Source: Syntrophomonadaceae bacterium (lineage in GTDB: Bacteria; Bacillota; Dethiobacteria; DTU022). From it: a DNA stretch of 8,353 nt. The stretch is from the NCBI GenBank assembly GCA_003552365.1, contig PUKR01000143.1, forward strand, positions 1-8,353, in the 5' to 3' direction. A program made the translations under genes and the position numbers. The notes beneath the pieces were generated by a model. It saw only the letters and a list, made by a program, of their open reading frames with translations, did no database searches and was not told the DNA's origin. Of the stretch, positions 1-7,319 are shown piece by piece; the first letter of the stretch is position 1, and each line of letters starts with the position of its first letter.

Positions 1-2211
1 CACCCGTTCCCAAAAGGCAGGACCGGCATCAGGATTGAGTTTTTTCTTTACAGGTTCCGAGAATACAAGTGATTCTCGCTCACAATCACCCGGAGCAACC
101 TGGTTTAGGATCATGCCTAGCTGTTCTGCAGAAGGCAGAGATATTTCCAGTAAATAGCGGTTACGCTGTAAATCGGCATTGTTAAACAAGAGGTAAATCT
201 TTTGAGAAACTTCCTGCATGGGTGTTTTCAATATATGGCTCAGCAAACCTCCGTAAATCGGCAGGTCGAAAAGGATTACCGGCCCCTTTCCTTCGGGGAT
301 ATCAATATCCCCGTTAAGGGCTCCACTGGTAACGACCAGGGGCAGTTCCCCCTCAGGGACCTGTTTCTTTAACTTTTTGGCCCTGCCCGAGGTAGAGGTG
401 AAGACAACAGCCTCCCTGCCGTAATCCTGGAGAACCTCTTTATACCGGGCCAGGCGATCCCGGCAGTTTCGCCGGTCAATAAGCTCCAGCCTGCCGTCAC
501 AATAAATGTCACTGTATTTTAAGTCATTAACTTCCGTTTCCAGGGTTTCCCGGTTATTAAAATATCCCTTTTTTACTTTCAATGCCAGGTCAACCAGGCG
601 TCCCTTTTCCAGGTGCCTGGCCAGGGAAGCCCCGGAAAATACGATCGGGTCCAGGGAGCGTCCGTTTTGCCGGAGATTAAGTTTAAGATGCTTTTGATCG
701 GATCCTACCAGGCGCCAGGATTTTAACTCCCAGCCGCGGCTGCCAAACAAGGGGGCCGGGTTGGCGGCGCCAAAAGGCTGCAGACTATCAACCTGTTCGG
801 CCAGGGTAAGCTGCAGATCGGCAGGGGTTAGCTCGGCTTCAAGGTGGAGGCCCGGGTAACGGCTGCTGTCTGCCATGTTGGTTTCAGCAAAACAATTAAG
901 CCCTTCGCGCAGCGCTTCGATCCGGCCGGGCTGGATTGTAAAACCCGCCGCCTGTGCGTGGCCCCCGAAGCGCTCTAACAGGCTGGAGCACCCGGCAAGG
1001 GCCCCGGTAATATCAAAGCCGGGGACACTGCGTGCCGAACCTCGCCCTTCTTGATCTTCTAGTGCCACCAGGCAAACAGGCCGGTTATATTTCTCAACCA
1101 GGCGGGAAGCGACAATGCCGATCACCCCGTGATGCCAGTTTTCCCCGGCCAGGGTGATCACTCTTTGATCTTGTTCAGCCAGCAATTGTTCGGCAGCGGT
1201 TTCCGCTTCCTGTAGAATCTTTTGCTCGGTCGTTCTGCGCTTCCGGTTTGCTTCGTGCAGGTGTAAAGCCAGCTCCTCTGCCTTTTCCGGATCCTGTTCC
1301 AGGAAAAGCCGGGCTGCCGGCAGGGCTTCTCCCATCCGCCCGGTTGCATTGACAGAGGGGGCCAGTATAAAAGCAAGGCTACCGCTTGAAATACGTTCCC
1401 GGTCCAGGTTAACTACCTTCATCAAAGCCTTAAAACCGGGCCTCTGCCTGCTGCGTAAAACTTCAAGGCCGCTATGAACTATAGACCGGTTTTCATCCAG
1501 CAGGGGAACCACATCAGCAGTGGTTCCCAGGGCGGCAAGGTCAAGAAGTTCCCCGGGCAAAGGTTTGTTAAGTTTTTCCAGCAAGGCTGAAGCCAGCTTA
1601 AAAGCGATCCCGGCTCCAGACAATTCCTTAAAGGGGTAAGAACATTTTTCCTGGAGGGGGTTAAGAACGGCAACAACTCCCGGCAGAGTCTCCAGGGGCT
1701 GGTGGTGGTCGGTGATAATCAAGTCCAACCCCATGGAAGAAGCATAAGCAGCTTCTTCAACGGCATTAGTTCCGCAGTCAACAGTGACAACCAGGTCGGT
1801 TTCTTCGGCTATAAATTTTTTTAAGGGCTCAATATGCAAACCGTAACCCTCACCAGAACGGCTGGGTAAATAATAGTCAATTTCTGCACCGAGCCTGCCT
1901 AAAACTTCGACCAGGATTACCGTCGCTGTAATTCCATCGGCGTCGTAATCACCATAAATCATTATTTTTTCCTTGTTTTCAAGGGCTTTAAGCAACCTCT
2001 GCACCGCTACATCCATCCCCTTCATCTGCCAGGGGGAGTGAAATTGATCTTCAGAAGGGCATAAAAAAGCCCGGGCCTGCTCAGAGTTTTCAACTCCACG
2101 GTTAATCAGCAGCTGGGCCAGGGCCGGTGTGAGCCCCAGGCTTCCGGCAATATCTGAAGCAAGTTCTTCATTTTGCCTGGGCCATATCCACTGTCTACCT
2201 CTCAGGCTCAT
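1..2211 (-). CDS. recJ: Single-stranded-DNA-specific 5'-3' exonuclease RecJ (C-terminal end missing)
   Basis: RecJ degrades single-stranded DNA 5' to 3' in recombinational repair, mismatch repair and fork processing in the cytoplasm. I read 737 uninterrupted codons from an ATG at 2211 to the left edge; no stop is reached, so the true C-terminus lies outside. The DHH domain shows YGDYDADG at residues 86-93, VDCG at 144-147, DHH at 168-170 and LGTTADVVPL at 228-237. Probable metal ligands by family analogy are D90, D92, D145, H169, H170 and D233. APSVNATGRM follows at 284-293. The DHHA1 part has HHGVIGIVASR at 360-370, GRGSARS at 389-395 and FGGHAQAAGF at 415-424. Residues about 440-560 fit the OB-fold region and the rest the C-terminal extension seen in Bacillota RecJ, longer than the roughly 577-residue E. 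coli form. The start overlaps the end of the LapA-like gene by 17 bases, suggesting coupling; a purine-rich AAGGAGAGG lies 12 bases upstream. No other in-frame start exists nearby. Confidence 0.95.
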   Translation of the reverse strand, partial: MSLRGRQWIWPRQNEELASDIAGSLGLTPALAQLLINRGVENSEQARAFLCPSEDQFHSPWQMKGMDVAVQRLLKALENKEKIMIYGDYDADGITATVILVEVLGRLGAEIDYYLPSRSGEGYGLHIEPLKKFIAEETDLVVTVDCGTNAVEEAAYASSMGLDLIITDHHQPLETLPGVVAVLNPLQEKCSYPFKELSGAGIAFKLASALLEKLNKPLPGELLDLAALGTTADVVPLLDENRSIVHSGLEVLRSRQRPGFKALMKVVNLDRERISSGSLAFILAPSVNATGRMGEALPAARLFLEQDPEKAEELALHLHEANRKRRTTEQKILQEAETAAEQLLAEQDQRVITLAGENWHHGVIGIVASRLVEKYNRPVCLVALEDQEGRGSARSVPGFDITGALAGCSSLLERFGGHAQAAGFTIQPGRIEALREGLNCFAETNMADSSRYPGLHLEAELTPADLQLTLAEQVDSLQPFGAANPAPLFGSRGWELKSWRLVGSDQKHLKLNLRQNGRSLDPIVFSGASLARHLEKGRLVDLALKVKKGYFNNRETLETEVNDLKYSDIYCDGRLELIDRRNCRDRLARYKEVLQDYGREAVVFTSTSGRAKKLKKQVPEGELPLVVTSGALNGDIDIPEGKGPVILFDLPIYGGLLSHILKTPMQEVSQKIYLLFNNADLQRNRYLLEISLPSAEQLGMILNQVAPGDCERESLVFSEPVKKKLNPDAGPAFWERV

Positions 2212-2641
2212 CCGGGTCGTGATCCTCTCCTTCTTTAGCCGGACCGGTTTCTTCTTTCCCGGTATTATCGGCACCGCCGTTTTTTGGATCAGCGTCTTTT
2301 GTTTCCCAGCCGGCGGCTGTTTCTGTCTCCACGGAATCTTTAGTCACAGAGATTGCCCTGTTTAATTCGGCTTCCAAAAATACTTTATCCTCTTCAAGGG
2401 CTTTAACCTTTTTCTCCAGGCTATCATTTTCCCGGCGAACCTGCCGTAAATTCAGTGCGGCGCTTATACTGTGAAACAGGCTAAAAAGTCCCACAACCAG
2501 GGCTCCGGCAAAAGCAGAACCGAGAATCAATATAATTAGCGACACTTCGCTCTCACCGAAAATATAGTTTACGTTTACCGGTTCAGTGTTTGCAACGGCA
2601 AACAGGGCAATAAGAAGGCTAAAAACAAGGGCCAGGATCAA
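2195..2641 (-). CDS. LapA-domain (DUF1049, YrvD-like) small membrane protein
   Basis: This is a 148-residue protein when read from TTG at 2641. A hydrophobic segment at residues 1-18 (ending FAVANTEPV), a short loop with NYIFGE, and a second membrane segment at about 33-56 match the LapA/DUF1049 pattern. Residues about 61-97 are heptad-like (LRQVRRENDSLEKKVKALEE) and should form a cytoplasmic coiled coil. From about 104 the tail is acidic and low in complexity (KDADPK, EGEDHDPDEPER). E. coli LapA works with LapB in controlling lipopolysaccharide synthesis, but the role of Gram-positive homologues is not settled, so no function is assigned. The gene lies 43 bases after secF and overlaps recJ by 17 bases; B. 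subtilis has a similar protein beside recJ. The start is uncertain: the only good ribosome site fits a CTG at 2656, which would add five residues (LSSLY read from the CTG). Confidence 0.85.
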   Translation of the reverse strand: MILALVFSLLIALFAVANTEPVNVNYIFGESEVSLIILILGSAFAGALVVGLFSLFHSISAALNLRQVRRENDSLEKKVKALEEDKVFLEAELNRAISVTKDSVETETAAGWETKDADPKNGGADNTGKEETGPAKEGEDHDPDEPER

Positions 2642-2666
2642 GTATAGTGAACTCAGGGGTTCTCAT

Positions 2667-2672
2667 CTCCTT
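2667..2672 (-). promoter_or_regulatory. Ribosome binding site for the LapA-like gene
   Basis: A near-perfect AAGGAG sits here. It is 10 bases before a CTG at 2656 in the LapA frame but 25 bases before the TTG at 2641. An in-frame TGA at 2663-2665 excludes any start further upstream. The site therefore favours CTG initiation at 2656; an ATG at 2664-2666 is out of frame and touches the AAGGAG, so it is not usable. Confidence 0.6.
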
Positions 2673-2684
2673 CATTATACCTCA

Positions 2685-3614
2685 CTAATTTCCCACTGCT
2701 TTACGTCCGGGCAGGTTAAATTTATAGTCCTGCAGGTTTAACCAGAGGGGGCTGGCGATAAAGATCGATGAGTACGTGCCGACAAAAACGCCCAAAATCA
2801 AAGCTATCACAAAAATGATCAGGTCCAGGCTACCGATAAAATAATGGAAGCCTACCAGCAGGGCAATAAGCACAAATAACGTGGTCAGGGAAGTATTGAT
2901 TGAACGTACAAGGTTCTGGTTAATGCTCTGGTTGACAACTTCAACGTAATCTTTTTTCTTGCGGTGCTGTATATTTTCCCGGATCCGGTCCATGATTACA
3001 ATGGTATCGTTTACCGAGTAGCCGAAAACAGTCAGGATAGCAGCCACAAAGGGTACATTTACCTCCAGCTGTAAAAAAGAAAATATGCCGAGCACGACCA
3101 ATACGTTGTGCAGAAGAGCAAAGATGGTCGCCAGGGCAAATTTGAACTCAAAACGGTAGGTGATATAGGCGATCATGGCCACAATGGCTACCGCCAAAGA
3201 TAAAACAGCCTGTCGGGCAAGCTCGCCCCCGATTACCGGGCCCACACTTTCCACCCTTGAATCGGCCATGTCCATCCGGGGAAAACGGTTTTGGAACTCT
3301 TCCATGACAGCATCACGGCGGTCGTCATCCATGTAGGGACCCCTGATAATCAACCCTTCGTCGGTGGGGTCCCCGGCCAGGTCCCGTCCCTGAACGACCT
3401 GTATTGCAGCGCCCTCCAACTCTTCATAGGGATCAATCGCTGCCTGGGCTTCCTCCAGGGAAAATTCGTCCCCGAGGTTCAGCTGGAAAACTGTACCGCC
3501 CGTAAAATCAATGCCCAAATTTAACCCCACCGTAATCATGGAGATGGCCCCGGCAAAAATCAGGATTATAGAGAGCAGGTATGCTTTGCGGCGATTGCCG
3601 ATAAAATCGATCAC
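2685..3614 (-). CDS. secF: Protein translocase subunit SecF
   Basis: SecF pairs with SecD in the cytoplasmic membrane and uses the proton-motive force to pull exported proteins out of the SecYEG channel and to release them outside. The 309-residue protein has TM1 at about residues 11-31, then GIDFTGGT at 34-41, which is the SecF signature. The periplasm-side P1 domain spans about 42-130 and ends in VGPVIGGEL. Five further membrane segments lie between about 135 and 290. GYSVNDTIVIMDRIREN at 198-214 is the conserved fourth-segment motif, with D203 and D209 as the usual acidic residues; VRSINTSLTTL follows at 236-246. The start is a GTG at 3614 that overlaps the secD stop as GTGA, a typical coupling arrangement. 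The length is normal. SecD and SecF are separate here, unlike the fused SecDF of B. subtilis. Confidence 0.96.
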   Translation of the reverse strand: MIDFIGNRRKAYLLSIILIFAGAISMITVGLNLGIDFTGGTVFQLNLGDEFSLEEAQAAIDPYEELEGAAIQVVQGRDLAGDPTDEGLIIRGPYMDDDRRDAVMEEFQNRFPRMDMADSRVESVGPVIGGELARQAVLSLAVAIVAMIAYITYRFEFKFALATIFALLHNVLVVLGIFSFLQLEVNVPFVAAILTVFGYSVNDTIVIMDRIRENIQHRKKKDYVEVVNQSINQNLVRSINTSLTTLFVLIALLVGFHYFIGSLDLIIFVIALILGVFVGTYSSIFIASPLWLNLQDYKFNLPGRKAVGN

Positions 3615-4852
3615 GACTCTTTCACCCCCACGTAAGCCCCGCTCTGGATAGCACCGGCTTTAAAAGCCAGACGCATCAGGAAACGGGTAAACACTATCGC
3701 AGTAAACATGCTGCACAGAATACCGATAAACAGGGTTATGGCAAAACCCCGGACCGGTCCGCTGGCCAGGATGAATAAAACAATGGTTACAATCAGGGTG
3801 GTAATGTTGGCGTCAAGAATCGCCCTGAAGGCCCTTCTGAAGCCACTTTCCATGGCACTGCGCAGGGTGCGCCCGGAGCGTAATTCATCCTTGATCCGCT
3901 CAAAAATAATTACATTGGCGTCAACAGCCATGCCAATTGAAAGGATCAAACCGGCAATGCCCGGCAGGGTAAGAGTTGTCGGCAGCTGGGAAAGCACAAA
4001 TAAAACCAGAGATGTATAGAAAACCAGGGCCATACCGGCTATAAGCCCGGCAGTCCTGTAATACAGAATCATAAACAGTAAAACTAAGGCAAGGCCTGCT
4101 CCGGCGGCAACAGCCGCTATTTCCTCGGTCCTCTGACCCAAAGTGGGGCCGACCAGTCGGGATTCAAGCTCGCGCAGCTCAACGGGTAATGAACCGCTTC
4201 GCAGGAGCAGGGCCAGCTCGGAAGCTTCTTCGTAGTCAAAATCGCCTTCAATGGTGGCCTGCCCCTCGGTAATTATGGCCCTGACCACCGGTTCGGAAAT
4301 AACTTCGTCATCCAAAAGGATAGAGATCGGTTCCCCGTAAAATTTTTCGGTGGCTGCGGCAAAAAGCTCCCTGCCTTCCCGGTCAAATTCCAGGCTGACA
4401 AAAGGACGGGGGGAGATTTCCGGGTTTCTTTCCGCCCGGGCCCGGTCCAGGTTGGCCCCGGTCACGATTTCTTCGCCGTCCGGCCCCACAAATTTTAACA
4501 TTGCCGTCCGGCCGATGATTTCACGGGCCTGCTCGGGATCATCTATATCGGGCAGTTCGATGCGGATGCGGTCGTCCCCCTGGGGTGCGATTACCGGCTC
4601 TTCAACCCCAAGTTCATCAATACGGGTGCGGATAATTGCGATGGCGCGGTCGATGGCGTCATCGTCCACTTCCCGGTCGCCCGTTTCCACCGCCTCCATT
4701 AACATATAAAGACCCCCGGCAATATCAAGGCCGCGCCGTATTCCATCATCCCGGTCGGCAGCATTGTGAAAAGACCAGTAACCGGAGGCAATAATCACGA
4801 GGCATAAAACAATCAGGACCAAAAACAGCCCCGGCTTAAAAGCTTTCTTCAA
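3611..4852 (-). CDS. secD: Protein translocase subunit SecD
   Basis: SecD is the larger partner of SecF in proton-driven late protein export. The 413-residue protein starts with a membrane segment at about residues 8-24. GLDIAGGLYM at 41-50 is the P1 entry motif. The external P1 region runs to about 235 and contains RIRIELPDIDDPEQA (95-109), the P1 head (about 125-200) and LRSGSLPVEL at 217-226, followed by VGPTLGQ at 234-240. Five membrane segments then lie between about 244 and 395. GMAVDANVIIFERIKDE at 307-323 carries D311, the proton-relay aspartate of the family, and ILDANITTLI is at 345-354. The protein is shorter than the roughly 615-residue E. coli SecD, as is usual in Gram-positive bacteria. 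The start is TTG at 4852, with GGAGAG 9 bases upstream and an in-frame TGA (4859-4861) just before it, so no longer start exists. No yajC is adjacent. Confidence 0.96.
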   Translation of the reverse strand: MKKAFKPGLFLVLIVLCLVIIASGYWSFHNAADRDDGIRRGLDIAGGLYMLMEAVETGDREVDDDAIDRAIAIIRTRIDELGVEEPVIAPQGDDRIRIELPDIDDPEQAREIIGRTAMLKFVGPDGEEIVTGANLDRARAERNPEISPRPFVSLEFDREGRELFAAATEKFYGEPISILLDDEVISEPVVRAIITEGQATIEGDFDYEEASELALLLRSGSLPVELRELESRLVGPTLGQRTEEIAAVAAGAGLALVLLFMILYYRTAGLIAGMALVFYTSLVLFVLSQLPTTLTLPGIAGLILSIGMAVDANVIIFERIKDELRSGRTLRSAMESGFRRAFRAILDANITTLIVTIVLFILASGPVRGFAITLFIGILCSMFTAIVFTRFLMRLAFKAGAIQSGAYVGVKES

Positions 4853-4885
4853 ATCAGATCACTCTCCACACCCTAACAATTCGGG

Positions 4886-4920
4886 AAAAACCTTATCCAG
4901 GTATAGCCGAACCAAAAGGT
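4886..4920 (-). terminator. Weak terminator-like hairpin between aroB and secD
   Basis: On the minus strand ACCTT (4920-4916) can pair with AAGGT (4894-4890) around a 21-base loop, with a small inner GGT/ACC pairing, and the 3' arm runs into five T residues (4890-4886). This is the only terminator-like shape in the 118-base aroB-secD gap. The stem is short and AT-rich, so at best it gives partial termination. I could not find a convincing sigma-70-type promoter for secD in the same gap. Confidence 0.25.
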
Positions 4921-4970
4921 ATTATCATCGTCATAACCAGCTTACTGTTTACTCAGCTTGAAATACTCTT

Positions 4971-6068
4971 TTAGTGCTTATTCAAGTAATTCTCTATTAC
5001 TTCCTTGATCAGCACTCTGTCATTTACCGGCATAATTGCCGCTTCACCGATTTCTTTCGGCAACACAAAAATCAAATCATCTTCCCGGCGTTTTTTATCT
5101 TGCCTTAGTTTATCGATTACTGCTTCTGCGGTCAAGCCCGCAGGCGGTTTTTTTAACAAAATTTGATCAAGTAAATTTCTGATTCTACCTCCCTGTTTGT
5201 CATTTAACACCGCCAAAGTTTCAGCCATATCAACTGCAGCAAACATGCCGATTAAAACTGCTTCGCCGTGCAAATAATAGTTATAGTTAGTTGCCGCTTC
5301 CAGGGCATGGCCAATGGTATGGCCAAAATTAAGCACACGCCTGTAGTTATTTTCGTACTCGTCTTGCTCGACTACGGCAGCCTTTGCTTTTACCGACCCT
5401 GAAATGGCCCCGGCAAGGGCAGAAGGTTCGGCTTTAAGCAGCTCTATAATGTGTTTTTCCAGCCAGTAAAAAAATGAGCTGTCTACTACTATCCCGTATT
5501 TCAACACTTCAGCCAATCCGGCCTGGAATTGATCACCGGGCAAGGATTTTAGGACCAGGGGGTCAATAATTACTATTCCTGGTGGATAGATCGCCCCGAT
5601 TAAATTTTTACCCCGGGGATGGTTTACGGCAACTTTCCCCCCAACGCTGCTGTCCACCTGGGCTAAAAGGGAGGTGGGAAGCATCACCAGGGGTACTCCC
5701 CGCAGGTAGGTGGCAGCGACGAACCCGGCCAGGTCGCCCGGAACCCCACCTCCCAGGGCAATCACGGGAGAGTTGCGGTCCAACCCGGCTTCCACCGCAG
5801 CATCATAAAGGCGGGCAGCCTGATCTAAAGTCTTGGATTGTTCTCCAGGTTCAATCGACAAAACCTCTACCTGCCAGCCTTGTTCCACAAGGGATTGTAA
5901 GACTACTTCTCCATAAAGGTTGTAAACCGTCCGGTCACTGATCAAAAGCGTCCTGGTCGAAGGGAACAAAAGGCGCAGAGATTTTCCGACCCTGGACAGC
6001 CCGTTTTCTTCGATTAAAACCCGGTAATTAAATCCGGCCGTTTTCACCTGAAGGTTATAACCGCTCAT
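4971..6068 (-). CDS. aroB: 3-dehydroquinate synthase
   Basis: AroB converts DAHP to 3-dehydroquinate, the second step of the shikimate pathway, in the cytoplasm with NAD+ and a divalent metal (Zn or Co). At 365 residues it has the usual length. The N-terminal Rossmann-like half shows EPGEQSKTL at 73-81 and ALGGGVPGDLAGFVAATYLRG at 104-124 (NAD binding), then PTSLLAQVDSSVGGKVAVN at 131-149. The C-terminal helical half has AEVLKYG at 186-192, RRVLNFGHTIGHALE at 243-257 and LHGEAVLIGM at 266-275. E187, H250 and H267 are the expected metal ligands. The ATG at 6068 has AAGGA five bases upstream. It follows aroC after 72 bases, and its ATG overlaps the TGA of a short open frame (6065-6148) that may be a remnant. 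Confidence 0.97.
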   Translation of the reverse strand: MSGYNLQVKTAGFNYRVLIEENGLSRVGKSLRLLFPSTRTLLISDRTVYNLYGEVVLQSLVEQGWQVEVLSIEPGEQSKTLDQAARLYDAAVEAGLDRNSPVIALGGGVPGDLAGFVAATYLRGVPLVMLPTSLLAQVDSSVGGKVAVNHPRGKNLIGAIYPPGIVIIDPLVLKSLPGDQFQAGLAEVLKYGIVVDSSFFYWLEKHIIELLKAEPSALAGAISGSVKAKAAVVEQDEYENNYRRVLNFGHTIGHALEAATNYNYYLHGEAVLIGMFAAVDMAETLAVLNDKQGGRIRNLLDQILLKKPPAGLTAEAVIDKLRQDKKRREDDLIFVLPKEIGEAAIMPVNDRVLIKEVIENYLNKH

Positions 6069-6148
6069 CTTATTCCTTCCCGCCTTAAAAAATCAATAAA
6101 CTTTCTTAAGGGCCGATCCTGCTGTAAAATTTCAACCTGCCTATTTTC
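6065..6148 (-). other. Start-less 27-codon open frame between aroC and aroB, possible gene remnant
   Basis: Between an in-frame TGA at 6149-6151 and a TGA at 6065-6067 there are 27 sense codons ending EILQQDRPLRKFIDFLRREGI-R. The final TGA overlaps the aroB ATG (ATGA), the kind of junction left by a translationally coupled upstream gene. There is no ATG, GTG or TTG in frame, so it is not an intact gene. The tail looks like a protein C-terminal amphipathic helix. In many Clostridia aroK (shikimate kinase) lies between aroC and aroB; a remnant of its 3' end is possible but the identity is a guess. It lies in the +1 frame relative to the end of aroC. Chance remains a fair explanation for so short a stretch. 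Confidence 0.2.
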
Positions 6149-7319
6149 TCAGCCTTCGGTTAACCCGGTTGATGTAAAAATCATAAGCCGCTTTAACTTC
6201 TTCCATATAATCCCCGGCAAATTTTTCCCGGAAGGCTGCGGCCAATTCCCAGGCCGCTACCGCTTCAGCCACCACCGCCGCGGAAGGCACGGCACAGACA
6301 TCTGACCTTTCCACCGTTCCCGGGGCACCCTCACCGCTGACCAGGTCGACACTGGCCAGCGGTGAAGTCAAAGTGGGAATCGGCTTCATCGCCAGCCTTA
6401 ATACCAGCGGCTGGCCGTTTGAAATTCCACCTTCAATCCCACCGGCTTTATTTCCCGGCCGGCCGATTCCGGCCCCGGGTTCAAACTCCACCGGATCATG
6501 GACATCTTTTCCTCTCATTGCTGCCGCAGTAAACCCGGCGCCGATTTCGACACCCTTGATTCCCTGGATACTGCTTAAGGCCCCGCTAAGCCGTCCGTCG
6601 AGCCGCCGGTCCCAAAATACATGGCTGCCCAGCCCGGGGGGCACCCCGGTAATATATAGTTCGATTATTCCGCCCAATGAATCCCCTTCGTCCTTAGCCC
6701 GGTCAATTTCCCGGATCATTAAAGATTCTTTTTCCTTGCTGGCACAGCGAAGAGGAGATTCTTCAACCCGGCCGGCCAGATCGGGCAATTTTTCCGGGGT
6801 AACCTCTGCATCTATAGAACCGATCCGGGTTACATGGCTATAAAATGCGACTCCAAAGCTTTCGAGCATAACTCTGCCCACACTGCCCACCGCCACCCGC
6901 ATGGCCGTTTCCCGGGCGCTCGATCTTTCCAAAACCAGGCGCAGATCATCGTGGTTATACTTTAATCCTCCGGCCAGGTCCGCATGGCCCGGCCGCGGCC
7001 GGGTAATTGGAATTAGATCAGGGGGCGGTTCCCCTTCGGGAGACATCACGCTTCGCCAGTTATCCCAGTCCCGGTTTTTTATCTGGATCGTAAGCGGACT
7101 GCCGATGGTGCGCTTAAAGCGCAACCCGGATAAAATTTCCACCCGGTCTTTTTCAATAGCCATGCGCCCGCCGCGCCCGTACCCGCGCTGACGGCGCTCC
7201 AGGTGCCGGTTGATTTTTCCCGGGTTAAGTTCCATGCCGGCAGGCAGGCCTTCGATTATTCCGGTCAAACAGGGGCCATGCGATTCTCCGCCTGATAAGT
7301 AGCGCACTTTAACCACCAT
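6141..7319 (-). CDS. aroC: Chorismate synthase
   Basis: AroC makes chorismate from 5-enolpyruvylshikimate-3-phosphate using reduced FMN, the last step of the common aromatic pathway. The protein has 392 residues from ATG 7319, the usual Gram-positive size. Visible signatures are RYLSGGESHGP at 6-16, GRGGRMAIEKDRVEILSG at 48-65, RPRPGHADLAGG at 107-118, ERSSARETAMRVAVG at 131-145, GSHVFWDRRLDGRLSGA at 231-247, GGIEGGISNGQPL at 293-305 and RSDVCAVPSAAVVAEA at 338-353. H14, H112 and D340 match the conserved catalytic positions. The start is debatable: ATG 7319, GTG 7316 and GTG 7307 are all in frame; 7307 gives the canonical MRYL-type N-terminus and 7316 has the best spacing (5 bases) from GGAAGG. 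With ATG it overlaps the ogt stop by 11 bases. A longer frame reaching 7403 adds non-family sequence inside ogt and is not used. Confidence 0.96.
   Translation of the reverse strand: MVVKVRYLSGGESHGPCLTGIIEGLPAGMELNPGKINRHLERRQRGYGRGGRMAIEKDRVEILSGLRFKRTIGSPLTIQIKNRDWDNWRSVMSPEGEPPPDLIPITRPRPGHADLAGGLKYNHDDLRLVLERSSARETAMRVAVGSVGRVMLESFGVAFYSHVTRIGSIDAEVTPEKLPDLAGRVEESPLRCASKEKESLMIREIDRAKDEGDSLGGIIELYITGVPPGLGSHVFWDRRLDGRLSGALSSIQGIKGVEIGAGFTAAAMRGKDVHDPVEFEPGAGIGRPGNKAGGIEGGISNGQPLVLRLAMKPIPTLTSPLASVDLVSGEGAPGTVERSDVCAVPSAAVVAEAVAAWELAAAFREKFAGDYMEEVKAAYDFYINRVNRRLRK

Noticed and set aside
1158..1676. Two short minus-strand frames (1158-1376 and 1479-1676) inside recJ
   Set aside because: The RecJ frame is continuous through both with conserved motifs, so these are out-of-frame shadows and not evidence of a frameshift.
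2674..2679. TATAAT before the LapA-like gene as a promoter
   Set aside because: No -35-like hexamer lies 16-18 bases upstream, there is no TG extension, and it sits 12 bases from secF within a tight operon.
6373..6843. 156-codon plus-strand open frame inside aroC
   Set aside because: It is antisense to a fully conserved enzyme gene, has Pro/Ser-rich composition and no ribosome site; a shadow of the real frame. The same applies to the plus-strand frames at 5582-5941, 4350-4709, 3708-4019, 3291-3524, 6901-7191 and 7441-7770.
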